NCBI GenBank assembly: GCA_022559845.1
Contig: CM040126.1
Span: 124,906,886 to 124,970,885, forward strand
DNA from: Amorphophallus konjac
Lineage: Eukaryota > Streptophyta > Magnoliopsida > Alismatales > Araceae
Length of the DNA: 64,000 bases
Reading direction: 5' to 3'
Shown here: positions 53,090-63,451 of the stretch, piece after piece
How the letters are laid out: every line of letters begins with the position of its first letter
Numbering within the stretch: the first letter of the stretch is position 1
Translations under genes and position numbers: made by a program
Notes under the pieces: model-generated
The model's input: the letters and a program-made list of their open reading frames with translations, nothing else
What the model was told of the DNA's origin: nothing
Database searches by the model: none

Positions 53090-54960
53090 GAAAGTCTATA
53101 CACTGCAGGGTAAAGCATTTCAGAGTCTTTACATCGTTCATGCATGTGCACAGTTCGTGGACAAAGTCTGCACATCGCCCTAGATTGCATTAGCAAGTCC
53201 ATACATCATCAGGGCCCTTCATGCATGTGCATAGTCTATACATTGTGCATTTCATTGACAAGTTTACACATTCATGAAGTCTGCACACTGGCCTGTTCAT
53301 GTATCACAAGTGTGCACATTGCATCACTATTCTGCAAGTCTACACACTGAGCACACACTCAAAGTCTCAAAGTCTATACATCGCTGTGAGAGCATTCTCA
53401 AGTCTGCAGCGTCAACTCTATAAGTCTATTGTCTCAGCCACTGTCTCATTCAGCGTACGCTCACAAAGTCTATACATTCACTGTAGCTTGCTCAGCTGAA
53501 GTATGTATATCCATCATCTCATGAAGTGTGTACATTGCATCATATCATTAAAGTCTGCACATTGGCTAAGTGTATACATCGTGTCCGTCTCAGTCAGCGT
53601 CTCATTGGTGAAGTCTGTACACTCACCAACTGAACTTCAAAGTTCATACATTGGCATTCAGACTAGCAAGTCTATATAGCGTCCGTTGTCTAAAGTCTCT
53701 TGAAGTCTGTACATCGAACTGCTTGCAAAGTCTGTACAATGACCGTCTTCCTTAGCGTCTTGATCCTCCAAGTCTATACATGCTTCTGTTTTACAAAGTC
53801 TGTACATTGGTCTCAGACTCCAAAGTCTATACATCGCCTGTTGACTGCAAAGTCTATGCAGAGCTCAAGAGTTCAAAGTCCACACACTGGACTGTAGCAT
53901 ACTCGAAGCCAAGTCCATACATCGGACTGTTCATGCTTTCATCGTGAAGTCTATACATTGCATGACTTCCACCAAGTCTATACATTGGTAGGTGGCAAGT
54001 CTGTACATTGGCTTCACATTTGCTTCGAAGTCTGTACATTGAACTAATAGGTAAAGTCTGTACATCATTGCTTGCCAAAGTCTGTACATTGGCATCTGTT
54101 CCTACGTTACAACTCCAAGTCTGCACATTGTAGTCTTTACCTATGTTCAAGCTTTTCAAGTCTATACTTTGGTCGGTGGCAAGTCTGTACACTGGTCGAG
54201 CTTTCAAGTCTGAACATTTGCAAAGTCTATACATCGGCCCTGTAGCTTGTCTAGCCAAAGTCTATACATCGGACTGGTGTGCATAGGCGAAGTCTTCACA
54301 TTGAAGCATGCATTGTCTTCAAGTATGTACAACGTCCAGTGTCTTACTGTTAAAGTCTGTACATTGCTCACCGTCTCACTGAGCGTCTCAAGTGGACACC
54401 AAGTGTGTACACTGCCATCTTGCAGTACAGCATATGCTCTCCAGTGACTGTTAATGCTCCGATTGGCCAGCGTCTCTCTTGATCAAGTCTATACACTCAT
54501 TCACTGTTCATGCATTCACAGTGGAGTCTGTACATCCTTCAACGGCCAAGTCCATACACTGTCTCGCTCACATCTTCAAGGGTGATTGAGCATCGTGAAG
54601 TCTGATTGAGCATTGTAATGTCTATACATTGGTAGAGTCTATACATCAGACGTGCATGCTCGTCTGTCCCCCCGGATGCTCTCCTGGGATCGAGTATGCC
54701 CTCTAGTGACTGCTAATGCTTCCCTAACTTTGAGGATGCTCCCCTGGAGCAGCGATTGCTCCCCAGAGACAGCATGTGCTCCACATGCTCCCCTGACGCT
54801 GGTGATACTGTCCAGAGAACATAGATGCTCTCCTGAGACTTCATATGCTCCCGTGCGAGAATGCACTAGTCTCTGGGTATTTAAAAGAATTGTATTACAT
54901 GCATTCCCTTTCACTAAGTCTGTACAATGCATGCGCTTTCACAAGTCTATACAATGCATT
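53090..54960 (+). promoter_or_regulatory. Large AAGTCTRTACAT array in the E LTR
   Basis: Several dozen copies of AAGTCTATACAT, AAGTCTGTACAT, AAGTCTGCACAT and close variants, spaced 15-45 bp. The core TGTACA is palindromic. The array is the cause of long minus-strand frames with recurring VQTL and MYRL words, which are not proteins. The 3' LTR has the same array at 60468-62340. Confidence 0.85.
54655..54860 (+). promoter_or_regulatory. TGCTCCCCTG motif array in the E LTR
   Basis: About ten copies of ATGCTCCCCTGG/A or decayed forms every 15-30 bp. It also occurs at 62035-62240 in the 3' LTR. Confidence 0.65.
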
Positions 54961-55048
54961 TCACTTTACAAAGTGTCGACACCAAGTTGATAATCCGATA
55001 CTCTGTCTTGTAGGTGCCTGGCACGTGATCCAAGGAGCTGAGATGCTG

Positions 55049-55129
55049 ACACGTGGCAGAGTCGATTGGGCGGGAAATGTGGAGGTCACACGCCGGGACT
55101 GCTGCTGCTGCTGCTGCTATATATATGAG
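55049..55129 (+). promoter_or_regulatory. Core promoter of Sirevirus E
   Basis: ACACGTGG at 55049-55056, GGGCGGGAA at 55068-55076, a (CTG)n run and TATA CTATATATATGA at 55118-55129. The 3' LTR has the same sites at 62427 and 62446, with fewer CTG and more TA units. Confidence 0.7.
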
Positions 55130-55514
55130 CCTTCTTCCACAGAAGAAGGTTGATCGAATTGGCGAGACGTGAAGTCCATATAGAGAGCCACGATCCAGAC
55201 AGAGAAGAGAAGAGCAGAGAGTGAAAGAAAAGCAGAAGTGCAGAGACTTCGATCCAGCTGAAGAGAGCAGAAGAAGAGAAGAAGAAAAGAGTGAAGAAAA
55301 GAAAGAGAGACAGAGAGCAGAGAAGAAGAAGAAAAAGAAAGAGAAAGAGAGATCGAGAGTTGAGAAGAAGAGATCAGCTGAAGATTGTCTCAACTGGACC
55401 ATGGATCAAATCCAGGCCAGTCAGCTCTTGTAGAGAGCCACATTTATGCTTCATTTCTTTACAGCTTTCAGTTGCTGTTGCTACTTGTTTTCGTTTTCCT
55501 TTTATACCTTTATT

Positions 55515-55850
55515 CAAGCTGTTTGTCAGCGGAGCAAGCTGTGAGGCTCAGCGTTTGTAGTGGAGGATTCCACTGGACGGCCAAGCTGTATTGCCCAGCA
55601 GTTTGCAGAGGTGCTGCCTCTGGATGGGTAAGTTGTAATCCCCAACGGTTTGCAGTGGTGGATTCCACTGGACAGCAAGCTGTGTTGCTCAGCGGGCGAG
55701 GAGGATTCCTCGGACGGTAAGCTGTGTTGTCCAGCTGATGTATGGCAAGCTGTGATGCCCAGCTGTTCAAGCTGTGAGTCAGCAGGAAGCCACACTCGGG
55801 TTGAGTGTGGGGTGGATGTAGGTCTGCTGGACCGAACCACCTAAAAACAC
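55515..55850 (+). other. Leader hairpin array and conserved box of E
   Basis: About eight AAGCTGTxxTGCCCAGC units, each pairing GCTG with CAGC, alternate with AGTGGA/TCCACT (55559-55574), AGAGG/CCTCT (55607-55621), AGTGG/CCACT (55654-55669) and CGAGGA/TCCTCG (55697-55712). The last stem CCACACTC with GAGTGTGG (55790-55810) abuts GGTGGATGTAGG and CGAACCACCTAAAAAC. Confidence 0.75.
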
Positions 55851-56064
55851 CTTGTGCAGTGGTTTGATGTTTCTATCTGTTTGCTTCCGCTAGATGATTA
55901 CATAGGGGCGCTCCATGTGTTTGATCATAGGTTCAGTAGATGAGTGTCTATTTTGTCTTGTTAGCATTCCAATTGTTAAGTGAGCGAAATCTTATTTTGG
56001 GTGAAGGTTTTTAAAGGGTATATTCATTCACCCCCCTCTGAATACTTGCACCGAACCCAACACT

Positions 56065-56076
56065 TGGTATCAGAGC
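56065..56076 (+). other. Primer-binding site of Sirevirus E
   Basis: TGGTATCAGAGC, one to two bases after the LTR; complementary to initiator Met tRNA. Confidence 0.9.
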
Positions 56077-56260
56077 GGGTCTCTGATCTATCAGATCTAA
56101 CAATCTGCAGAGGATCCTGCTAATTTTGGTGCATTTCAGAGTGGATCTCTTGTGCTCGTTGTCTTGTTTCACTGTCTTAGTGCTTTACTTTGCTTATTTG
56201 ATTTTGCTGCATTTCCTGTCATTTGTTTTACTTCGCTGAAATTGTTTGCCATCTGTTCTA

Positions 56261-58083
56261 ATGGATCGACCTCCGATTTATGATGGTTCTAACTTTGAAA
56301 GTTGTCTAGGAGGCCTAGCTGTGTACGCAGATTCCATTGATCCCAAACTATAGAGTTTGCTATCCAAAGGCCCACATCGATTACCCAAAGATCAGACCAA
56401 GTGGTCTAGTGAGGACACCTTTAAGAACCGTGATAATGTCATAATTCTTAATATCTTAAGAGCTGCCGTTAATACTGATGTATATTCTTTTGCTCTCAGG
56501 TGCAATTCTGGAAAAGAGATATATGACAAAGTTATCTCTGCGCATAACCAGCAGAATGATAGCTGTTTGATGGCCAACCAGGATAATGAAGATTCTTCAT
56601 CCCAGGTAAATTCTGAATCTGAATCCGAAGATATTTCAATTGATGAATTATGGGATATGTACGATGAACTTTCTGAGAGATGTAAATATTTGAGATCTGA
56701 AAATAGAAAGTTGAAAAAGAAATGTGATCAGACTAATTCGAATGCTCATTGTGAAAAATGTCAAGAACTGAAAACATCTCATGATATGTCCTTAGCTGAT
56801 CTGAATGTGAGTAAAGAAAAAATTTCTATTTTGGAAAATAAAAATCAGAAACTCACAGATAAGATATCTGAACTGGAAGAAAAAATGAGCTCAATTAATG
56901 GTGATCAAATTTCACTAAATGAGCTAAGTCAGGATGAAAAACTAAAACAAGAAAATGAAGAATTGAGGCTGCTGAATTCTGCTAATTCTAAGAGACTTTT
57001 ATTACTTGAAAAAGGGAAGAGTTCAGTTGAAAATGAATGTGAGAGAGTGAGCATATTAATGGAAGAAATAGACAGCTACAAAACTGTCAATACTATGCTT
57101 AATGAAAAAGTCACAAATTCTGAAATGCTCATTTCTTCTCTCAAAAATGAAATCACTGAACTGAACAAATCGTTGTCTGAATCTTTTAAGAATAAAGAAA
57201 ATCTGAAGGCTACATCTAAGAAGAAAGTCTCTGATGAAGGCAGTAAACAGGAAGAGAGAAAAAGACTATACACAACCTTTGTGCGTAACTCTAAGTTAGC
57301 TAGCACTTCAACTTCTCCTTCATGTTTGCCTGCTAATCAGATAGAAAAGCAAAAGAAAACTGAGAGCGAGAAAACAAAACAGAATAAAAAGATGTATGCT
57401 GAAACGTCTAAGGCCAAACAGTCTCATGTTAAAAGAAAGAATGTCAAATGTTTTTACTGTCATAAAATAGGTCATCTCATGCATGATTGTAGACAAATGA
57501 AATTAGATGATCTATCTGCTGTTAAAATGCATGATAAACTGTTCCATGTCAAAAATCATGCATCTCATGAAAAGAACACTCAATGTTTTCATTGTGACAA
57601 ATTGGGCCACATGGTTGAAAATTGCTGGCATGCTCAGGGAAATAGATTGAATTCTAAATTTGTAAAATTCCCTACTTTCTATGATTCTATTAGAAATAAT
57701 TCAATTGATAAAAAGAAAAACTCTACATGCTTCAACTGTGGAAAGCCAGGCCACAGAGCTGGTAACTGTTGGCTGGCTTGTTATGAAAAGAAAAATTTCA
57801 TGTGAATAACAGAACCAATCATGTTCACTTACACCAATCTCATGCCCATGCATATAACAGAAATTTTAATGTTCATGCACAAGAACTTAATGCTTACAAT
57901 AAGGTGCATAAAAGGAACTTAAATTCTGTTCGTTATCATGGTAAGTCTGGTCAATTTGGTTATTCTTTGTCCAGCCATAAGTTGATGGGCTATAATGATA
58001 GCTCTGTTAAGAAACCATTCAGAACACCTGTGAGGGTTAATTCAGGACCCAAGACTTCTTGGGTTCCTGCAGGATCAACTTGA
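56261..58083 (+). pseudogene. gag: Rearranged Sirevirus gag with three zinc knuckles
   Basis: Starts at ATG 56261 (MDRPPIYDGSNF). A TAG at 56351 stands where the family has Trp. After KEIYDKVISAHNQQ, where an ordinary gag continues with the UBN2 core (YEGTxxVKxxK...), this one jumps to the acidic linker CLMANQDNEDSSSQ. A long Glu/Lys coiled coil follows (about residues 125-300). Then come three CX2CX4HX4C knuckles: CFYCHKIGHLMHDC, CFHCDKLGHMVENC and CFNCGKPGHRAGNC (57446-57770), where the copies A and B show one or two. A one-base loss near 57798 shifts the frame; the Asn/His-rich tail continues from 57802 to TGA 58081, ending SWVPAGST. It may still bind RNA, but lacks the presumed capsid core. 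Apart from TAG 56351 and the late shift, the frame is open, as in a young element. Confidence 0.88.
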
Positions 58084-58567
58084 TTTTATCTTGCAGGTGT
58101 GCCTTGGAAATGAAAGGGGTTAACCAAGGCACTCAAGAATGAAAACCCCAGGATTCAATCCTTCAGGTTAGTTCTGAACTCTGTTTAAATTCATTATCTG
58201 AAAATGTTATTTTGTTTGATTGATATTTGATGATATCTTCATGTCTAGCTGATCAGTCTGCATTCCAGACTCAGCTACTGAGTTTTATTCTGCTCAAATT
58301 TGATGCTTTTCTCTATTGCCATATTTTACACTTAGGCTGAATGGGTTTTTACAGTCGATGCATTATATACACTTTGTGTCAATGCACTGCATGCTTGTTG
58401 ATTAAATGCATAACTTGCACTGTTTTTAAATGGGTCATTTAGTATACACAGTCAATGCATGTGTCTTATGTCTGCATACATCATTTGCATGACTGTCATT
58501 GATGCTGTTCAATGCATGTAGGACTGCTCTATGTTGCATTGTTCTTGTTAACCCTGGTATATCAAAT

Positions 58568-58659
58568 GGTAAGTTACTAAAAGGTAGGGAAATCTACCCG
58601 GAGGTTCTTACCATGTGTGAGATGGTCTTTGAGACCAGGTCCTCCACCTAGTACCATGG
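58568..58659 (+). other. Multi-hairpin block in E
   Basis: GGTAAG (58568) pairs with CTTACC (58607) and encloses GGTAG (58583) with CTACC (58594). Then GGTCT (58624) pairs with AGACC (58632), and CCATG (58611) can pair with CATGG (58655). Confidence 0.6.
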
Positions 58660-59456
58660 GTCCTGTCTTCATGTAGAACAGTGCATTGCATCATATTTTG
58701 AAAAATCTAAAAAAGGATAAAAATGTTCATGACTTGGATGCATAAACCTGAATTGATTGCATACTTACCTCATGTATCCTTGGTGCATAGTCTGCATGTA
58801 GAACAGTGTGTTGCATAGCATAATCCTTGCATCATGATGTCAGGGGGAGCTGAGAGTTTTTCTGGTCAATTCATTGAATCCTTGCTACTTCTCACTGTCC
58901 CCATTTAGTTCTTTCATATCCTTTGACATCAAATGCTCCTGGAACTCAATGCCTATTGCTATCATTTCCCTAACCTTCATTGAACAACAATTCTGTTTCT
59001 GGTTTAGTACATTGAGTTGTGATTATTTCAATTGTTCTTTTATAAGAATCACTCTTACAAATTGAAAAGAACTAAAGGTTTAACCTTTATAAATTGGAGA
59101 GTTAAGTGTCTGCACTTCAGAATTTGAGATAAAAGAAAACTTTTATAGCTCTTAATCTTTGTCTCATGGCTAAACTAGAAAAAGTTTTTTGTAATGCCTA
59201 AATGTGTTGACCTGGAAATGTCTAGAACATGTGAACAAGAGTGTGTAATATTTTTCAAACAATCACTCTAAAAAGAATTAAGGGCAGCAGTAAATAAGAT
59301 CATAAATGTAAAGAACTGAACATTGTGATAGAGCAATGGTTGATTGCACTGAGAAACTATGAACTCCTCTAATGAAGTAGGAAAATTCACATGTCATGAA
59401 GTGCTTCAAGCTAACTCTGTTCATAGGGTCAAATCTATAGGGGGAGTCCTCACCAA

Positions 59457-59608
59457 GTAACTGAGGGTACTGGCCTCTAATCAAGGTGTATCCTTAATGT
59501 CAAAAGTGAAGACTATTCCTTGTAGGTCTTGATCTGAAGTAGATCTTGTAGTTTATGCCTAGTAACTGGGGGTACCTGCCTCTGATCAAGGTGTACACCT
59601 AATGTCAA
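59457..59608 (+). other. Twin hairpins in the 3' non-coding region of E
   Basis: Units at 59457 (GTAACTGAGGGTACTGGCC) and 59562 (GTAACTGGGGGTACCTGCC), 105 nt apart, correspond to the pair in B at 13870/13974. Unit 1 pairs GGGTAC with GTATCC; unit 2 pairs GTAC with GTAC. Confidence 0.65.
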
Positions 59609-60039
59609 TAGCATAAATGCCACAGGTCTACTCACTTAGTTCAAGTTCAGAAAAATTGAAAAATGAAATTCAAACTGCTGTAACCCTTTGAAAATCAAAA
59701 GTCAATGAGTGAAAATTGTTTTTATCAATACATATTCAAGTTGCCTATCTTGAACTTCCATGTTTAAACACAAAAGAGTATTATTTTTGACTTATCTATT
59801 AATACCATGTGCCCTAGATTCATTGCTATAAATGAAGTCTATAAACTCTTTTTCAAGGGTCAGGTGTTTTACTCTAGATTTATCACTGTTAAACCTGAAG
59901 TTTTATCAAAATTGTATGTTGCTGATTCTTATACTTTAACTACTGTTTATAATCAGGCTTATTTTCTGAACCAATGATTTAGCTGTTGTCTATTGACCCT
60001 CCTACCTTCTCTACCTTTACCTATCTGTTCATATTCCTT

Positions 60040-60252
60040 CTCAAAGGGGGAGCAATTATTAAGGGGGAGAACCAGTTCAGGGGGAGTCATATCTTCAGGG
60101 GGAGTTTACTGCTCTAGAGGAATTTGCATGCATAATGCACTTTGCACTCTTGTTTATACTATTTTTTCTCTTTTTGATTATGTCAAAGGGGGAGAAAATT
60201 TTATGTGTGACTCACTGTCACAGTGTGTTGCCATCATCAAAAAGGGGGAGAA
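60040..60252 (+). other. Multiple polypurine boxes and PPT of E
   Basis: AAAGGGGGAGCA, TAAGGGGGAGAA, TCAGGGGGAGTC, TCAGGGGGAGTT and CAAAGGGGGAGAA precede the final CAAAAAGGGGGAGAA that abuts the 3' LTR at 60253. Confidence 0.85.
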
Positions 60253-63200
60253 TGTTGTGCCTCTTAGGCACAAGCATGTGCTATGTTGATTTGATGATAG
60301 CAATGCTTTTTTGTTTTGATGATAGCAACACAGTGAGTGCTTTATGAGATTGTGTTTTGATGATAGCAACATAACTTGTTTAGTGGAGAATGCATGTGTA
60401 TGACTAATATAGTGCTTGATTTCTGCTATGTGCGTTGCTTTTCTTTCTGCATGTAGTTTGATGACTAGCAAGTCTATACACTGCAGGGTAAAGCATTTCA
60501 GAGTCTTTACAACATTCATGCATGTGCACAGTTTGTGGACAAAGTCTGCACATCGCCCTAGATTGCATTAGCAAGTCCATACATCATCAGGACCCTTCAT
60601 GCATGTGCATAGTCTATACATTGTGCATTTCGTTGACAAGTTTGCACATTCATGAAGTCTGCACACTAGCTTGTTCATGTATCACAAGTGTGCACATTGC
60701 ATCACTATTCTGCAAGTCTACACACTGAACACACACTCAAAGTCTCAAAGTCTATACATCACTGTGAGAGCATTCTCAAGTCTGCAGCGTCAACTCTATA
60801 AGTCTATTGTCTCCGCCACTGTCTCATTCAACGTACGCTCACAAAGTCTATACATTCACTGTAGCTTGCTCAGCTGAAGTATGTATATCCATCATCTCAT
60901 GAAGTGTGTACATTGCATCATATCATTAAAGTCTGCACATTGGCTAAGTGTATACATCATGTCCGTCTCAGTCAGCGTCTCATTGGTGAAGTCTATACAC
61001 TCACAAACTGAACTTCAAAGTCCATACATTGGCATTCAAGCTAGCAAGTCTATATAGCGTCCGTTGTCTAGAGTCTCTTGAAGTCTGTACATCGGACTGC
61101 TTGCAAAGTCTGTACAATGACCGTCTTCCTTAGTGTCTTGATCCTCCAAGTCTATACAGGCTTCTGTTTTACAAAGTCTGTACATTGGTCTCAGACTCCA
61201 AAGTCTATACATCGCCTGTTGACTGCAAAGTCTATGCAGAGCTCAAGAGTTCAAAGTCCACACACTGGACTGTAGCATACTCGAAGCCAAGTCCATACAT
61301 CGTACTGTTCATGCTTTCATCGTGAATTCTGTACATTGCATGACTTCCACCAAGTCTATACATTGGTAGGTGGCAAGTCTGTACATTGGCTTCACATTTG
61401 CTTCGAAGTCTGTACATTGAACTAATAGGTAAAGTCTGTACATCGTTGCTTGACAAAGTCTGTACATTGGCATCTGTTCCTACGTTGCAACTCCAAGTCT
61501 GCACATTGGAGCCTTTACCTATGTTCAAGCTTTTCAAGTCTATACTTTGGTCGGTGGCAAGTCTGTACACTGGTCGAGCTTTCAAGTCTGAACATTTGCA
61601 AAGTCTATACATCGGCCCTGTAGCTTGTCTAGCTAAAGTCTATACATCGGACTGGTATGCATAGGCGAAGTCTTCACATTGAAGCATGCATTGTCTTCAA
61701 GTATGTACAGCGTCTAGTGTCTTACTGTTAAAGTCTGTACATTGCTCACCGTCTCACTGAGCATCTCAAGTGGACACCAAGTGTGTACACTGCCATCTTG
61801 CAGTACAGCATATGCTCTCCAGTGACTGTTAATGCTCCGATTGGCCAGCGTCTCTCTTGATCAAGTCTATACACTCATTCACTGTTCATGCATTCACAGT
61901 GGAGTCTGTACATCCTTCAAGGGCCAAGTCCATACACTGCCTCACTCACATCTTCAAGGGTGATTGAGCATCGTGAAGTCTGATTGAGCATTGTAATGTC
62001 TATACATTGGTAGAGTCTGTACATCAGACGTGCATGCTCGCCTGTCCCCCCGGATGCTCTCCTGGGACCGAGTATGCCCTCCAGTGACTGCTAATGCTTC
62101 CCTAACTTTGAGGATGCTCCCCTGGAGCAGCGATTGCTCTCCAGAGACAGCATGTGCTCCACATGCTCCCCTGACGCTGGTGATGCTGTCTAGAGGCCAT
62201 AGATGCTCCCCTGAGACTTCATATGCTCCCGTGCGAGAACGCACTAGTCTCTGGGTATTTAAAAGAATTGTATTACATGCATTCCCTTTCACTAAGTCTG
62301 TACAATGCATGCGCTTTCGCAAGTCTATACAATGCATTTCACTTTACAAAGTGACGACACCAAGTTGATAATCCGATACTCTATCTTGCAGGTGTCTGGC
62401 ACGTGATCCAAGGAGCTGAGATGCTGACACGTGGCAGAGTCGATTGGGCGGGAAATGTGGAGGTCACACGCCGGGGCTGCTGCTGCTGCTATATATATAT
62501 ATGAGCCTTCTTCCACAGAAGAAGGTTGATCGAATTGGCGAGACGTGAAGTCCATACAGAGAGCCACGATCCAGACAGAGAAGAGAAGAGCAGAGAGTGA
62601 AAGAAAAGCAGAAGTGCAGAGACTTCGATCCAGCTGAAGAGAGCAGAAGAAGAGAAGAAGAAAAGAGTGAAGAAAAGAAAGAGAGACAGAGAGCAGAGAA
62701 GAAGAAGAAAAAGAAAGAGTAAGAGAGATCGAGAGTTGAGAAGAAGAGATCAGCTGAAGATTGTCTCAACTGGACCGTGGATCAAATCCAGGCCAGTCAG
62801 CTCTTGTAGAGAGCCACATTTGTGCTTCATTTCTTTACAACTTTCAGTTGTTGTTGCTACTTGTTTTCATTTTCCTTTTATACCTTTATTCAAGCTGTTT
62901 GTCAGCGGAGCAAGCTGTGAGGCTCAGCGTTTGCAGTGGAGGAATCCCCTGGACGGCCAAGCTGTATTGCCCAGCGATTTGCAGAGGTGCTGCCTCTGGA
63001 CGGGTAAGCTGTAATCCCCAGCGGTTTGCAGTGGTGGATTCCACTGGACAGCAAGCTGTGTTGCTCAGTGGGCGAGGAGGATTCCTCGGACGGCAAGCTG
63101 TGTTGCCCATCTGATGTATGGCAAGCTGTGATGCCCAGCTGTTCAAGCTGTGAGTCAGCAGGAAGCCACACTCGGGTTGAGTGTGGGGTGGATGTAGGTC

Positions 63201-63439
63201 TGCTGGACCGAACCACCTAAAAACCCCTTGTGCGGTGGTTTGATGTTTCTATCTGTTTGCTTCCGCTAGATAATTGCATAGGGGCGCTCCATGTGTTTGA
63301 TCATAGGTTCAGTAGATGAGTGTCTATTTTGTCTTGTTAGCATTCCAATTGTTAAGTGAGCGAAATCTTATTTTGGGTGAAGGTTTTTAAAGGGTATATT
63401 CATTCACCCCCCTCTGAATACTTGCACCGAACCCAACAC
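60253..63439 (+). repeat. 3' LTR of Sirevirus E (about 3.19 kb)
   Basis: Matches 52875-56063 throughout, with scattered single-base changes, mostly C/T and G/A, and a few microsatellite length changes. It ends CCCAACAC, directly followed by the duplication TTAAC. The leader stem AGTGGA/TCCACT is weakened here (TCCCCT at about 62948). Confidence 0.92.
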
Positions 63440-63451
63440 TTAACGCCCACA

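Larger units (their letters stand above)
52875..56063 (+). repeat. 5' LTR of Sirevirus E (about 3.19 kb)
   Basis: Starts TGTTGTGCCTCTTAGGCAC and ends GAACCCAACAC. Contents in order: TTTTGATGATAGCAACA near the start, a large AAGTCTRTACAT array (53090-54960), a TGCTCCCCTG array (54655-54860), the core promoter (55049-55129), a GA-rich segment (55195-55375), the hairpin leader (55515-55810), the conserved box, and TTCACCCCCCTCTGAATAC. Confidence 0.92.
58084..60252 (+). other. Non-coding interior of Sirevirus E
   Basis: Starts with TTTTATCTTGCAGGT, the gag/pol junction of this group, but pol is absent. It holds a multi-hairpin block (58568-58659), twin hairpins (59457-59608), and GGGGGAG boxes at about 58843, 59440, 60045, 60064, 60079, 60097 and 60187 before the PPT. 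No gene is supported; small open frames at 58874 and 59993 have no domain. Confidence 0.75.
52875..63439 (+). mobile_element. Sirevirus E: non-autonomous, gag only, two LTRs
   Basis: LTRs of 3189 bp (52875-56063) and 3187 bp (60253-63439) flank a 4.2-kb interior with PBS, one gag frame, non-coding sequence, and PPT boxes. There is no protease, integrase, RT or RNase H. Target duplication TTAAC is at 52870-52874 and 63440-63444. The LTRs are nearly identical by eye, so insertion is recent compared with the rest of the window. It must have been mobilised by a full Sirevirus. Confidence 0.92.
39072..63451 (+). mobile_element. Tat-lineage gypsy element G, 5'-incomplete, split by E
   Basis: Order: ORF1 region, gag, protease, a second gag, RT, RNase H, archaeal-type RNase H, integrase, 3' UTR tandem repeats and 3' LTR. 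The extra RNase H, long 3' UTR repeats and upstream ORF are recognised features of Tat/Ogre/Retand-type elements. The 5' LTR and PBS are not in the window; element F abuts the left edge. Sirevirus E (52875-63439) interrupts the 3' LTR, which probably ends near GCCCACA at 63445-63451. Confidence 0.8.

Noticed and set aside
53854..54258. Long minus-strand frames with recurring VQTL, MYRL and related words in the E LTRs (also 61232-61612)
   Set aside because: They are translations of the AAGTCTRTACAT motif array, whose spacing only sometimes fits codons. There is no initiation context, and both LTRs have them by duplication.
54652..54990. A 112-codon frame in the E LTR (also 62030-62368)
   Set aside because: It covers the TGCTCCCCTG and AAGTCT motif arrays and is repeated in both LTRs. 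Composition alone explains it.
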